56,261 nt of DNA, from assembly GCF_900198605.1 (NCBI RefSeq), contig NZ_FZPJ01000038.1:1-56261 (forward strand). Direction: 5' to 3'. The first letter of the stretch is position 1, and each line of letters opens with the position of its first letter. Origin of the DNA: Helicobacter mesocricetorum (lineage in GTDB: Bacteria > Campylobacterota > Campylobacteria > Campylobacterales > Helicobacteraceae). The notes beneath the pieces were generated by a model that saw only the letters and a list, made by a program, of their open reading frames with translations, was not told the origin of the DNA and did not search any database. Of this stretch, positions 30,749-40,110 are shown piece after piece. Made by a program: the position numbers and the translations under genes.

Positions 30749-31770
30749 TATTGAAATTCCTTGAGTATTTCTATTAAGAGGTCTTTTGAGACATCTTCTT
30801 TGAAGATAAAATCTCCTATTCCTTTTGGCAAGATGAATTTTAATGTATTATTGATACTTTTTTTGTCCAAGAAGAAGGATTGATAAAAGCTAGAAATATC
30901 CTTAATGGCATAGGTAGTTGGAAGATTATTTTGTTGAAGAATTTGTAATATTTCTTCGTATTGTTTTTGGGTGATGAGATTTAAACGCAGTGCTAAAGTG
31001 TTTGCCATAACCATTCCAATGCTTATAGCCTCTCCGTGTAAATAATGTCCATAACCACTTTGGGCTTCAATGATATGCCCAAAGGTATGCCCATAATTTA
31101 AGGCAGCACGAATTCCTCTCTCCTTTTCATCTTCTTTGACTACTTGAGCTTTGATATTGACTGCTCTATAAACACATTCTAAAAGATTCTTAGAATCTTC
31201 CCATTTTATTGTCTTAAGTGAGGTAAAAAAGTCTTTATCAAAACAAATTGCCATTTTGATGATTTCTGCTATTCCAGCATTAAATTCTCTTTTGGGGAGT
31301 GTTTTTAAAAATTGCGTATCAATATAGACGGCTTTGGGTTGGTGAAAAACTCCAATAAGGTTTTTACCAAATTGGTTATTGATACCTGTTTTACCCCCAA
31401 CACTAGAATCAACTTGTGCTAGAAATGTGGTAGGGATTTGGATAAAATCAATTCCGCGCATAAAGATTCCAGAAGCAAAGCCTACCATATCACCAATCAC
31501 CCCTCCGCCAAATGCAATCATTAAAGAGTTCCTATCTAGGCGATGATTGAAAGCAGATTCTAAGATTAGTTCTATACTTTGCATATTTTTATAATATTCC
31601 CCATCTTGGAGACTTAGGCAATAAATTTCATCCGCTTGGAGTTTGGATAATAAGAATTGTAGATGCAATCCCGCAATTTTTGGATTAGTGATAATTAATA
31701 CTTTGCCCTTGTGGGAGATATTTGGTAAAGCACCAAAGGTAATAGGGTAGTTAGGCAGAATAATTTGCAT
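30748..31770 (-). CDS. aroB: 3-dehydroquinate synthase
   Basis: A 340-residue shikimate-pathway enzyme converting DAHP to 3-dehydroquinate with NAD and a divalent metal. The motif AFGGGVIGDMVGFASGIFMRG (about residues 84-104) is diagnostic, with PTTFLAQVDSSVGGKTG following and metal-binding His in NYGHTFGHIIE. It is the first gene of a five-gene overlapping minus-strand operon. Confidence 0.94.
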   Translation of the reverse strand: MQIILPNYPITFGALPNISHKGKVLIITNPKIAGLHLQFLLSKLQADEIYCLSLQDGEYYKNMQSIELILESAFNHRLDRNSLMIAFGGGVIGDMVGFASGIFMRGIDFIQIPTTFLAQVDSSVGGKTGINNQFGKNLIGVFHQPKAVYIDTQFLKTLPKREFNAGIAEIIKMAICFDKDFFTSLKTIKWEDSKNLLECVYRAVNIKAQVVKEDEKERGIRAALNYGHTFGHIIEAQSGYGHYLHGEAISIGMVMANTLALRLNLITQKQYEEILQILQQNNLPTTYAIKDISSFYQSFFLDKKSINNTLKFILPKGIGDFIFKEDVSKDLLIEILKEFQ

Positions 31771-31845
31771 AGGGATAATTGCCTTTATATAAAGTTGATG
31801 ATTGCAAGGATTTTAGCAATTTTTTGTTTTATTTATCCTTTATGC

Positions 31846-31851
31846 TATGAT
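31846..31851 (+). promoter_or_regulatory. Candidate extended -10 for the mdtJ/mdtI-like pair
   Basis: TGCTATGAT lies 68 bases before the first SMR gene, in the divergent region with aroB, and AAAGG precedes the ATG. Confidence 0.45.
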
Positions 31852-31918
31852 TTATTAGTTATGCAAAATTGGGATTTTGTAATTTATTGATAACTTCATT
31901 TGGGTATAAAGGTAGTAT

Positions 31919-32254
31919 ATGTTAAAGGCTTGGGTTTTTTTATTGTTGGCAATCTTTTCTGAAGTATTTGGTGTTTCTATTGTTAATTATTCGCAAGAAG
32001 ATAATAAAGCCTTTGTGTTATCTATACTTTTTATTAGTATTGCCATTGCGTATTATTGTATGTCTTTATCTCTAAAGAAAATTAATGTGGGGGTGGCGTA
32101 TGCAATTTGGGAGATTGTAGGTTTAAGCCTTATTACAATTATTGCGATTTTTATATTTGGAGCAGAATTAAAGATACAAGAATATATAGGATTGGCTTTA
32201 GCGATTGTTGGAATTGTGCTTGTGAATCTTGGGGAGAATCGTAGTGATGTTTAA
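31919..32254 (+). CDS. SMR-family exporter subunit, MdtJ-like
   Basis: A 111-residue protein with four transmembrane helices. Helix 1 holds the conserved membrane Glu15 (LLLAIFSEVFGVS). The segment GVAYAIWEIVGLSLITI matches the MdtJ pattern (AYALWEGIGILFITL). MdtJ and MdtI form a heteromeric small multidrug resistance pump that exports spermidine in E. coli. The partner gene overlaps its 3' end. Confidence 0.83.
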   Translation: MLKAWVFLLLAIFSEVFGVSIVNYSQEDNKAFVLSILFISIAIAYYCMSLSLKKINVGVAYAIWEIVGLSLITIIAIFIFGAELKIQEYIGLALAIVGIVLVNLGENRSDV

Positions 32255-32567
32255 TCTTTATTTGCTTTATGTTGTTTTAGCGGCTATTTTGGATATTTTT
32301 GCAAATCTTGCGCTTAGTAAGTCTGAGGGGTTTAAGAATCTTAAATGGGGGATTTTATCTATCTTGTTAGTTTGGTTAGCGTTTTATCTTTTGATGTTAA
32401 GTTTAGAGGGAATGAAGCTTGCCATAGCCTATACAATTTGGGGAAGTATAGGGATTTTGGGAACAACACTTGGAGGATGGTATTTTTTTAAACAAAAACT
32501 CAAACCCATAGGGTGGGTTGGAATTTGCGTTATTATCTTTGCGGTTATTATTCTAAAAACAGCCTAA
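32247..32567 (+). CDS. SMR-family exporter subunit, MdtI-like
   Basis: This 106-residue partner subunit has four membrane helices. Its helix 1 has Asp where SMR proteins have Glu (LAAILDIFANLALSKSEGF), and AYTIWGSIGILGTTLGGW is very like MdtI. Starts at GTG 32244 or ATG 32247 both fit the GGGGAG site inside the end of the first gene; I use the ATG. The 8-base overlap points to stoichiometric synthesis of a heterodimer. Confidence 0.82.
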   Translation: MFNLYLLYVVLAAILDIFANLALSKSEGFKNLKWGILSILLVWLAFYLLMLSLEGMKLAIAYTIWGSIGILGTTLGGWYFFKQKLKPIGWVGICVIIFAVIILKTA

Positions 32568-32583
32568 GTTTAGAGGGATTGCA

Positions 32584-33057
32584 TTAGATGATAATAGTTA
32601 CGATGATATCGCCCTCTCTAATAGAATCTAAGACTTTCAAGCTTTGCTCATCTTCGATTTGCCCAAAGATAGTATGTTCTCCATCAAGATGAGGTTGAGG
32701 AGCAAAGCAGATGAAAAATTGGCTTCCACCGGTATCTTTTCCAGCGTGTGCCATAGAGAGAGTTCCTTTTAAGTGTCTATGGGGATTGTTTTCTAATTCG
32801 CACGCAATAGTGTATCCGGGTCCTCCTCTCCCACTGCCTTCAGGACAACCTCCTTGTGCAACAAAGCCAGAAATTACGCGGTGAAAGTTAAGATTATCAT
32901 AAAATCCACTTTGTGCTAAAGAAGCAAAGTTTGCCACAGTATTTGGGGCTTCGTTAGGAAAAAGTTTAATGGTCATATTGCCTTTTTGTGTTTTTATAAC
33001 AGCAAATTGCAATTTATCAAGAACTTCTTTGCTGGTATCAAATACTTTAGTTTCCAT
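32584..33057 (-). CDS. ppi: Cyclophilin-type peptidyl-prolyl isomerase
   Basis: A 157-residue cyclophilin. Family motifs are [40 protein letters not shown] (together about 43-83), [15 protein letters not shown] and [11 protein letters not shown]. There is no signal peptide, so it acts in the cytoplasm assisting proline isomerisation. It converges on the mdtI-like gene 16 bases away and has its own promoter. Confidence 0.92.
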   Translation of the reverse strand: METKVFDTSKEVLDKLQFAVIKTQKGNMTIKLFPNEAPNTVANFASLAQSGFYDNLNFHRVISGFVAQGGCPEGSGRGGPGYTIACELENNPHRHLKGTLSMAHAGKDTGGSQFFICFAPQPHLDGEHTIFGQIEDEQSLKVLDSIREGDIIVTIII

Positions 33058-33105
33058 AGGATTCTCCTTATAAGTTTCTAGGGTATTTTTATGAATGAGG
33101 ATGAT

Positions 33106-33111
33106 ATTATA
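33106..33111 (-). promoter_or_regulatory. Consensus -10 (TATAAT) for the cyclophilin gene
   Basis: The minus strand reads TCTATAATATC, 49 bases before the cyclophilin ATG. AAGGAG is the ribosome binding site. Confidence 0.5.
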
Positions 33112-33249
33112 GACTAAAAACTCATTAAATCCTAAAGTTTGTGATTTTTGCTAATATTTTAGGAATTTTTAAGCTCCACATATGGAATGATATTTAAAGA
33201 AAGTTATTGTAGTATTGGGTTTTAAAACTCTAAATGCAAGGGGAGTAGA

Positions 33250-33975
33250 ATGCCTAAGATTATTTTGCTTTTTTTCTTGGTTATAAATCTTAATGCAGAG
33301 ACTTTGTATCCTTCTTGGCTAAGGTATGGATTAAAGATTGTTTCGAACTTTGGAACGCAAAATGAAATAGAGGGTTATGGCATTATTATTAATGATGGTT
33401 TAATACTTACAAGCGCACAAAATGTTTATAGAAGTAGCCAGATAGAAGATATTTTGCTCTATGATGGGAGTGTTTTAGGCGATCATATCACTTGCTTGGG
33501 TTATGCTAAAGTTTTAGCTTTAGATATGAATTTAGATTTGGCTATTTTAGTCCCCTCCACTTTTACAGATATTTATTGCAATCTTCTTCCGGTGCAGGGA
33601 AATTTTCGCTCACTTGTTTTTAAAGAAAGTTTCTTGAATCTCTTAGAAGAAACCCAAGAATTTGCCCTTGATAAAAATTCTAATATCTCTTATATGGTTA
33701 TTGGTGATTGGTTAGAATTTCAAAGAAAAACAATGCCTTTAGGAGAGTTTATGAGTTTATTGCAAATCCAAAAAGAAAGTTTTTTGGGAATGCCTGTTTT
33801 TCTAAATAGCAAGGAATTTTTTGTTGAGGATTTTTTTATAGGAATTATCACTGGAAAATCTCATAAAACAATCTTGGAGGCTAAAAAGATTGTGCAATTT
33901 TTGTGCGAAGTCAATAAGAAAACTTCTATTTTTGAAGAATATCCTTCTCTGCAAGAGAATTGTTATGCTAATTAG
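33250..33975 (+). CDS. Secreted trypsin-fold protein with degenerate catalytic triad
   Basis: A 241-residue protein with signal peptide (KIILLFFLVINLNA). The segment EGYGIIINDGLILTSAQNVY resembles the strand bearing the catalytic His in HtrA/trypsin proteases (G.G.ii...g.ilT.aHvv), but the His position is Gln57. LDLAIL matches the Asp motif. Where GNSGGP is expected the sequence is SFLGMPVF, with no Ser. It is therefore probably a non-catalytic binding protein in the periplasm. Homology is weak and inferred from motifs. It precedes gyrA by 59 bases but that gene has its own promoter. Confidence 0.6.
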   Translation: MPKIILLFFLVINLNAETLYPSWLRYGLKIVSNFGTQNEIEGYGIIINDGLILTSAQNVYRSSQIEDILLYDGSVLGDHITCLGYAKVLALDMNLDLAILVPSTFTDIYCNLLPVQGNFRSLVFKESFLNLLEETQEFALDKNSNISYMVIGDWLEFQRKTMPLGEFMSLLQIQKESFLGMPVFLNSKEFFVEDFFIGIITGKSHKTILEAKKIVQFLCEVNKKTSIFEEYPSLQENCYAN

Positions 33976-33996
33976 CAAGATTAAAGCAAAATAAGG

Positions 33997-34002
33997 TAGA
34001 AT
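33997..34002 (+). promoter_or_regulatory. Candidate -10 (TAGAAT) for gyrA
   Basis: GGTAGAATCC lies 33 bases before the gyrA ATG, and AAAGGAA is the ribosome binding site. Confidence 0.5.
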
Positions 34003-34034
34003 CCGGCAGATTTTTATATTTTTAAAGGAAATAA

Positions 34035-36527
34035 ATGTCTGATTTGCTAAACCAAGATATCCAAAACATTAATATTGAAGATTCTATTAAAGAGAGCTAT
34101 CTTGATTACTCTATGAGTGTTATTGTAGGACGGGCATTGCCTGATGCTAGAGATGGCTTAAAACCCGTCCATAGAAGAATACTTTATGCAATGTATGAGC
34201 TTGGAGTAACCTCTAGGGTGGCTTATAAAAAATCTGCAAGGATAGTAGGGGATGTGATAGGTAAATACCATCCTCACGGGGATACTGCTGTTTATGATGC
34301 GCTTGTAAGAATGGCACAAGAATTTTCTATGCGTTTAAGGCTTGTTGATGGGCAGGGGAATTTTGGTAGCATTGATGGAGATAGTGCCGCAGCTATGCGT
34401 TATACTGAAGCAAGGATGACACAAGCTTCAGAAGAAATTTTGCGGGATATTGATAAGGAGACTGTGGATTTTCTCTCTAACTATGATGATACCCTAAGAG
34501 AGCCTGATATTTTACCAAGTCGTCTTCCTAATCTTTTAGTTAATGGCTCTAATGGAATTGCTGTAGGAATGGCGACAAATATTCCTCCACATAGAATAGA
34601 TGAGATTGTAGATGCTTTAGTTTATATCATTGACAATCCTAAGGCAGAACTTAATGAAGTTTTGGAGTTTATCGAAGGACCTGATTTTCCAACAGGTGGA
34701 ATTATTTATGGTAAAAATGGAATCCGCGAAGCTTATGAGAGTGGTAGGGGGAGAATTAAGATTCGTGCCAAAACCCATATTGAAAAAACTAAAACCAAAG
34801 ATGTTATTGTCATTGATGAAATACCCTATCAAGTCAATAAGGCAAGACTTGTAGAGCAAATTGCTGAACTTGCCAAAGAAAAGGTTATTGAAGGCATTTC
34901 TGAAGTGAGGGATGAGTCTGATAGAGAGGGGATAAGGGTTGTTATTGAATTAAAAAGGGAGGCAATGAGTGAAATTGTCCTTAATCATCTCTTTAAATCC
35001 ACTCCTATGGAAAGCACTTTTGGAATCATACTTCTAGCTATTTATAATAAAGAACCCAAGATTTTTACCCTTTTAGAGCTTTTACATTTATTTATTTCGC
35101 ATCGTAAAAGTATTGTTATCCGACGAACGATCTTTGATTTAGAAAGGGCAAAGGCTAGAGCGCATATTTTAGAGGGTTTAAGGATTGCACTAGAGCATAT
35201 TGATGCTATTGTTGCACTTATCCGTGCTAGTAGTGATTCTAAGGTAGCTAAAGAAGGGTTAATGGGTGAATTTAATCTTAGTGAGATTCAAGCCCAAGCT
35301 ATTTTAGAAATGCGCTTGCAACGATTAACCGGTTTAGAGAGGGATAAAATAGAACAAGAATACCAAGAATTACTTAAAGAAATTGAATACCTAAGTTCTA
35401 TTTTAAAAAGCGAGGAACTCTTAAACAAAATCATTAAAGAAGAATTATTAGAGATAAAACAGAGGTTTTCAACGAAACGATTAACGGCTATTGAAGAAGA
35501 TTATGAGAGCATTGATATGGAGGATTTAATCCCTAATGAATCCGTAGTCGTTACAATGAGTCATAGGGGCTATGTTAAGCGTGTTCCTGTTAGAACTTAT
35601 GAGAAGCAAAATCGTGGCGGAAAAGGTAAAATCTCTGCGAATACCCACGATGATGATTTTATCGAAAGTTTCTTTGTTTCTGATACTCACGATACGATTA
35701 TGTTTATTACCAATAAAGGACAGCTTTATTGGCTTAAAGTTTATAAGATTCCAGAAGCAAGTCGCACCGCTATTGGTAAGGCGGTGGTGAATCTTATTAA
35801 CCTCTCTCCTGATGAAAAAATTATGGCGACTATTACAACAAAAGATTTTAATGAAGATAAATCCATAGCCTTTTTTACAAAGAATGGAATTATTAAGCGC
35901 ACAAATTTAAGTGAGTTTAAAAATATAAGAAGTGTTGGGGTTAAGGCTATTAATCTTGACAATGATGATGAGTTAGTTACGGCTAAAATTGTTTCTTCAG
36001 AAATTAAAGAGATTTTAGTCGTTACTTATGAGGGAATGTGTGTGCGATTTGGTGTAGAAGATGTTAGAGAGATTGGACGCGCAGCAAGAGGGGTTACAGC
36101 TATTAAATTTAAAATGCCAAAAGACTATGTTATTGGCGCAACTATTATTGCTAATGAAAATGAAGAAATTTTGAGTGTTAGCGAAAAGGGGATTGGAAAA
36201 AGAACAGAAGCTAATGAATACCGAATCACCAAAAGAGGTGGTAAAGGTGTGATAGCTATGAAGCTTACTCCAAAAACAGGGAAGCTAGTAGGGGTTGTTA
36301 ATGTTGATGAAAATATGGATTTAATGGTGCTAACAAGCAGTGGTAAGATGATTAGGGTGGATATGCAAAGTATTCGTAAAGCAGGTAGGGCTACAAGTGG
36401 GGTAATTATTGTTAATGTTAATGATGAAAAAGTAGTTTCCATTGCACGATGCCCCAAAGAAGAAAAAGAATTAGATGAGAATGACGAAGAAGTAAATTTA
36501 CTAGGAGTAAATAGCAAAGAGGACTAA
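34035..36527 (+). CDS. gyrA: DNA gyrase subunit A
   Basis: An 830-residue topoisomerase subunit. The DNA-cleaving Tyr123 is in [10 protein letters not shown]. The quinolone-resistance region reads [17 protein letters not shown] with Thr84 and Asp88 (E. coli 83 and 87), the forms found in susceptible Campylobacter; no resistance substitution is visible. The C-terminal beta-pinwheel has a GyrA box region ([11 protein letters not shown]) and an acidic tail. It overlaps the next gene by one base. Confidence 0.96.
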   Translation: MSDLLNQDIQNINIEDSIKESYLDYSMSVIVGRALPDARDGLKPVHRRILYAMYELGVTSRVAYKKSARIVGDVIGKYHPHGDTAVYDALVRMAQEFSMRLRLVDGQGNFGSIDGDSAAAMRYTEARMTQASEEILRDIDKETVDFLSNYDDTLREPDILPSRLPNLLVNGSNGIAVGMATNIPPHRIDEIVDALVYIIDNPKAELNEVLEFIEGPDFPTGGIIYGKNGIREAYESGRGRIKIRAKTHIEKTKTKDVIVIDEIPYQVNKARLVEQIAELAKEKVIEGISEVRDESDREGIRVVIELKREAMSEIVLNHLFKSTPMESTFGIILLAIYNKEPKIFTLLELLHLFISHRKSIVIRRTIFDLERAKARAHILEGLRIALEHIDAIVALIRASSDSKVAKEGLMGEFNLSEIQAQAILEMRLQRLTGLERDKIEQEYQELLKEIEYLSSILKSEELLNKIIKEELLEIKQRFSTKRLTAIEEDYESIDMEDLIPNESVVVTMSHRGYVKRVPVRTYEKQNRGGKGKISANTHDDDFIESFFVSDTHDTIMFITNKGQLYWLKVYKIPEASRTAIGKAVVNLINLSPDEKIMATITTKDFNEDKSIAFFTKNGIIKRTNLSEFKNIRSVGVKAINLDNDDELVTAKIVSSEIKEILVVTYEGMCVRFGVEDVREIGRAARGVTAIKFKMPKDYVIGATIIANENEEILSVSEKGIGKRTEANEYRITKRGGKGVIAMKLTPKTGKLVGVVNVDENMDLMVLTSSGKMIRVDMQSIRKAGRATSGVIIVNVNDEKVVSIARCPKEEKELDENDEEVNLLGVNSKED

Positions 36528-36934
36528 TGCAAAAGATTATTTTTGCCCTCTTTTTATCGTCATTGCCATTTTATGCGTCAGAATATATTTTTTCTTATCA
36601 ACTAGGCGTGAAAAATGGCATAATTTTGAAAGAAAAGTATTATTTTTCTCCTACAATGATAGGGGCAAAGATTTTAAAGAAAGATAAGAATCCTTATAAA
36701 AAATGTGAAATCCCCCATTTGGCAAGGAGTGAGAAAGAATTTTTAAAAGATTATAAAGAAGAGATTTTAGAATGTTTTTTTACTTGGGGCATTAAGTTAG
36801 AGGATAGAACAGAAACTAAGTATTTACAAAGTCAATCTACAACCTTTTTATGGATACCCCCAATGCGCATTCAAATAGAATTTGAAAATGGGATTGCAAC
36901 TATTTATGCGCTTAAGAATAAGGAGATGAGATGA
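36527..36934 (+). CDS. Hypothetical secreted protein between gyrA and flgR
   Basis: A 135-residue protein with a signal peptide (KIIFALFLSSLPFYA), then a basic, aromatic-rich region with two Cys (CEIPH; ECFFTWG). No domain recognised. It overlaps gyrA by one base and flgR by four, so it is translated as part of that transcript. H. pylori has an uncharacterised gene in the same place as I recall. Confidence 0.7.
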   Translation: MQKIIFALFLSSLPFYASEYIFSYQLGVKNGIILKEKYYFSPTMIGAKILKKDKNPYKKCEIPHLARSEKEFLKDYKEEILECFFTWGIKLEDRTETKYLQSQSTTFLWIPPMRIQIEFENGIATIYALKNKEMR

Positions 36935-38229
36935 AGTTAGCCATTGTAGAAGATGATATTAATATGAGAAAGTCTTTAGAAATTGCTTTAGGGGAGTATA
37001 AAGAATTTGAAGTGATAAGCTTTAAAAGTGCAAAAGATGCCTTAAAAAAACTTGATGATTCTATTGATTTAATTATTACAGATATTAATATGCCCCAAAT
37101 GGATGGATTAGAATTTTTAAAAATCCTCAATGGTCGTTATGAAGCTTTGATTATTACAGGGAATGCAACTTTAAATAAGGCTATTGATTCTATCCGTTTA
37201 GGGGTAAAGGACTTTTTGACAAAACCTTTTGAAGTTGAGACTTTAGTCGAGGCGATAAAACGAGCTAAAAAAGCACAAGAAATCATTGCTAAAACCCCTA
37301 AAAAATCTACCACTTCATCAAAACAAAGTTTCGTTACTACCTCACCTGCATTAGAAAATGTCCTAAAACTTGTGAATAAAGCAGCTAAGACAGATGCTTC
37401 TATGTTGCTTCTAGGGGAGAGCGGTGTAGGAAAAGAACTCTTTGCAAACTATATTCATCAAACTTCTTTGCGTAGTAACTCCCCTTTTGTAGCTATTAAT
37501 ATGGCAGCTATTCCAGAGAATTTATTAGAATCTGAACTTTTTGGCTATGAAAAAGGTGCTTTTACAGATGCCACAGAGGGCAGATCAGGGAAATTTGAAG
37601 TAGCCAATGGAGGAACGCTTTTTTTAGATGAAATTGGGGAGATGCCAGCTGTGTTGCAAACTAAGCTATTAAGAGTTTTGCAAGAGAAGGAGGTTGTTAG
37701 GCTTGGGAGCAGTAAGCCTCTTAAAGTAGATATTCGATTTATTGCAGCAACTAATGCAGATATTCAAAAGAAGATTAAGCAAGGGGAATTTAGAGAAGAT
37801 TTATTTTTTAGGCTACAAACTATCCCTGTGCATATTCCTCCATTAAGAGAAAGGGAGGAAGAGATTATTCCGCTTTGTGAGTGGAAATTAGAGCAAGTAG
37901 ATTTGCAATATGGTATAGGGAAGAAAAAGTGGGGTAGGGGTGCAAAGGAGCAGCTTTTAGCTTATAGTTGGCCAGGTAATATTAGAGAGCTTTTATCTGT
38001 TGTCGAGAGGGCGGCTATTTTGTGCGAAGAAGATACCATTATGCCAGAAGATTTGTTTTTAAGCTCAAGGGAGAGTGGCGGAGCAAAGAAGATTGCCAAT
38101 TTAGAAGAAGAGTTGCTTTATGAAGCTTTAAAGGATTGTGATTCAGATATTGATAAAGTAGCTTCTCTTTTGGGAATGAAAAAAGAATCTTTGATGCAGA
38201 AAATGGAACAATATAAAATTAAACTCTAA
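36931..38229 (+). CDS. flgR: Sigma-54 response regulator FlgR (flagellar)
   Basis: A 432-residue NtrC-family activator of middle flagellar genes. The receiver (1-115) has acidic Glu7/Asp8/Asp9 and phospho-acceptor Asp51. The AAA+ domain has GESGVGKELFANYIH, and the sigma-54 contact loop reads GAFTDA instead of GAFTGA. Walker B is GGTLFLDEIGEMP. The C-terminus (about 385-432) keeps a Fis-like helix-turn-helix (DIDKVASLLGMKKESLMQKM), whereas H. pylori FlgR is known to lack this domain. Its cognate kinase FlgS is not in this window. Confidence 0.9.
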   Translation: MKLAIVEDDINMRKSLEIALGEYKEFEVISFKSAKDALKKLDDSIDLIITDINMPQMDGLEFLKILNGRYEALIITGNATLNKAIDSIRLGVKDFLTKPFEVETLVEAIKRAKKAQEIIAKTPKKSTTSSKQSFVTTSPALENVLKLVNKAAKTDASMLLLGESGVGKELFANYIHQTSLRSNSPFVAINMAAIPENLLESELFGYEKGAFTDATEGRSGKFEVANGGTLFLDEIGEMPAVLQTKLLRVLQEKEVVRLGSSKPLKVDIRFIAATNADIQKKIKQGEFREDLFFRLQTIPVHIPPLREREEEIIPLCEWKLEQVDLQYGIGKKKWGRGAKEQLLAYSWPGNIRELLSVVERAAILCEEDTIMPEDLFLSSRESGGAKKIANLEEELLYEALKDCDSDIDKVASLLGMKKESLMQKMEQYKIKL

Positions 38230-38242
38230 ATGGAGGAAAGCA

Positions 38243-39274
38243 ATGAAAAAGTATAATGTGGCTGTGGTAGGTGCAACAGGGGCAGTAGGTGAAGAGTTTT
38301 TTAGGATATTAGAAGAGAGGGATTTTCCTATTGCAGAGCTTGTTCCTTTAGCAAGTGCTAGAAGTGTGGGTAAGGAAATAGAATATAGGGGTAAGAATTA
38401 TCCCATACAAGAGCTTACCCATAAGGTGTTTAAAGAGCAAAAGGTGGAAATTGCATTTTTTTCTGCAGGGGGTAGTGTGAGTGCAGAATTTGCTCCAAGT
38501 GCGGCTAAATCTGGTGCGGTAGTGATTGATAATACGAGTTATTTTAGAATGCAAAAAGATGTGCCTTTAGTTGTGCCTGAAGTTAATCCTCAGGACATTG
38601 CATTATGGGAGAAAACAGGAATTATTGCAAACCCTAATTGTTCTACTATCCAAATGGTTCAGGTTTTAGCCCCTTTGCATAAAGCCTTTGGGATTAAACG
38701 CGTAGATGTTAGTACTTATCAAGCAGTCTCTGGTGCGGGTAAAAAGGGGATGGAAGAATTAGTGATACAAATGCAAAAATTCTTTGATTTTAGTTTGGAT
38801 TCTTGTGAGAGTAAAGCATTTCCTCATCGCATAGCCTTAAATCTTATCCCACAAATTGATGTGTTTTTAGAAAATGATTACACTAAAGAAGAAATGAAAA
38901 TGGTCAATGAGACAAACAAGATTATGCATAGCGATTTTGAGGTAAGTGCTACTTGTGTTCGTGTGCCTATTTTACGTAGCCATAGTGAATCCATTACGAT
39001 AAGGTTTGAACAAGAAGTTAGCAAGGAAGAAGCTCAAAAGGTGTTAAAACAAGCACCCTCTTTGATTCTTATAGATAATCCAGAAGACAGCAAATATCCT
39101 ATGCCTATTCTTGCTACGGATACTGATGATACTTATGTGGGTAGAGTGCGTGTGGATAATTATGATAAAAAGATTCTACACCTTTGGTGTGTAGCTGACC
39201 AACTTCGTGTAGGGGCGGCAACCAATGCTGTGAGAATTGCCCAAAAATGGATAGAAATGCAAAACAATAAATAG
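38243..39274 (+). CDS. asd: Aspartate-semialdehyde dehydrogenase
   Basis: A 343-residue enzyme of the lysine/threonine/methionine branch. The NADP site is VVGATGAVGEEF, the catalytic Cys133 is in ANPNCSTIQMV, and the active-site His region is VPILRSHSESI. The SD GGAGGAAAG precedes the ATG. It supplies precursor for dapD (42602) and, through homoserine, for metA (53057). It closes the gyrA-flgR run; the accessory segment begins after it. Confidence 0.94.
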   Translation: MKKYNVAVVGATGAVGEEFFRILEERDFPIAELVPLASARSVGKEIEYRGKNYPIQELTHKVFKEQKVEIAFFSAGGSVSAEFAPSAAKSGAVVIDNTSYFRMQKDVPLVVPEVNPQDIALWEKTGIIANPNCSTIQMVQVLAPLHKAFGIKRVDVSTYQAVSGAGKKGMEELVIQMQKFFDFSLDSCESKAFPHRIALNLIPQIDVFLENDYTKEEMKMVNETNKIMHSDFEVSATCVRVPILRSHSESITIRFEQEVSKEEAQKVLKQAPSLILIDNPEDSKYPMPILATDTDDTYVGRVRVDNYDKKILHLWCVADQLRVGAATNAVRIAQKWIEMQNNK

Positions 39275-39550
39275 TTAAGCAATAATTTTACAAGAACTCT
39301 TATGCAATGCCAATTGTATTGATATACCATTTGCATTGCTTTGATACTAAAATCTCATATTTAGAATCCTTGCAAAAGAGTTTGTAAGAGCGCAAATTGC
39401 TCTTGGTGGCTTTATTGTAGCAATTTTAAAGCTTTTCTAATACTAAACAAGCTCTAGTTGGGATACAAGTTATCCCACTTGGGGATACTTCTATCCTTGT
39501 TAATATTTAAGGTATAACAACCTTAAAAAGAATATAATAAGGGGATAAAA
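39275..39550. other. Intergenic start of accessory segment with several inverted repeats
   Basis: No gene is seen in these 276 bases. They contain an inverted repeat GCAATGC/GCATTGC (39304-39339), a hairpin AGAGC-7-GCTCT near 39396, the operator-like palindromes listed separately, and a TATAAC -10-like box near 39514 ahead of the coiled-coil gene. Confidence 0.55.
39460..39500. promoter_or_regulatory. Tandem palindromes, left copy (candidate repressor operators)
   Basis: Two adjacent palindromes occur: GGGATA-CAAGT-TATCCC (39460-39476) and GGATA-CTTC-TATCC (39483-39496). Their centres are about 21-22 bases apart, two helical turns. They lie just upstream of the coiled-coil gene. S24-type repressors bind such paired half-sites, and remnants of two S24 repressors lie nearby. 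Function as an operator is inferred. Confidence 0.4.
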
Positions 39551-40060
39551 ATGGAGGGACATATAATGCAGGTTATACAACCTAATCATACTATTTCACA
39601 AAGCACAATAGCTTTAATAATGAAGCTTATCAAAAAAAGCTATAAAGAAGAAGAACAACAAGAAATTCTAAATGATATTGTTGCTATTGTCGATGAAGTT
39701 AAAAGAGATAATAGAATCTCCTCTGAAGCAATAAGAGAAGAAGTTGTCGAAAAGCTAAAAGGTGAATTAGCCACTAAAGACTTTGTTAGAGCTGAAATTG
39801 CAGAATCAAAGCAAGAGTTGAAACAAGAAATTGCAGAAGTGAAAACAGAGTTAAAAGCTGAGATTGCTGAAGTTAGAGCTGATTATCGCTCTCTTAGGCA
39901 AGAAATGAAGTTCTATGCAATAGGATTAGGAGTCTTAATGATTATCCTCCAACCTAAGGTATTTGATTTTATCACTGCTTTTCTTAAGTAACTAACTACT
40001 TAAAATACTTACAACCTGAGCTACGATACAAGTTATCCCACTTGGGTTAGATATATCCTT
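39462..40060. repeat. Direct repeats flanking the coiled-coil gene
   Basis: Positions 39462-39483 and 40025-40046 are identical over 22 bases. TATCCTTGTT follows in both copies at 39492-39501 and 40054-40063, and the upstream 25 bases are also similar (TACTAAACAAGCTC versus TACTTACAACCTGAGC). The repeats enclose the gene at 39551-39991, giving it the form of a cassette or the remains of a tandem duplication of gene plus promoter. Confidence 0.65.
39551..39991 (+). CDS. Coiled-coil protein with C-terminal membrane anchor (DUF1640-like)
   Basis: A 146-residue protein: an N-terminal helical part, the motif LATKDFVRAEI, a Glu/Lys heptad coiled coil with near-repeats (KQEIAEVKTE, KAEIAEVRAD), and a C-terminal hydrophobic helix (FYAIGLGVLMIILQPKVF). 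This is the layout of the DUF1640/CCDC90-like small proteins common near mobile genes; function unknown. Two ATGs, 39551 and 39566, each have a good SD (AAGGGG; GGAGGG). It sits between direct repeats beside repressor and NTPase remnants. Confidence 0.75.
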   Translation: MEGHIMQVIQPNHTISQSTIALIMKLIKKSYKEEEQQEILNDIVAIVDEVKRDNRISSEAIREEVVEKLKGELATKDFVRAEIAESKQELKQEIAEVKTELKAEIAEVRADYRSLRQEMKFYAIGLGVLMIILQPKVFDFITAFLK

Positions 40061-40110
40061 GTTTTAGCCTTTAAGACTTTTTAAATTTCTTTGGAAGTTC
40101 TCCTAAATAA

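Noticed and set aside
34035-36527. Fluoroquinolone-resistance allele of gyrA
   Set aside because: Thr84 and Asp88 are the forms found in susceptible relatives, and no known resistance substitution is visible.
36931-38229. Sigma-54 promoters elsewhere in the window as FlgR targets
   Set aside because: I found no convincing TGGCAC-N5-TTGC pair in an intergenic position. A motif scan would be needed to exclude weak sites.
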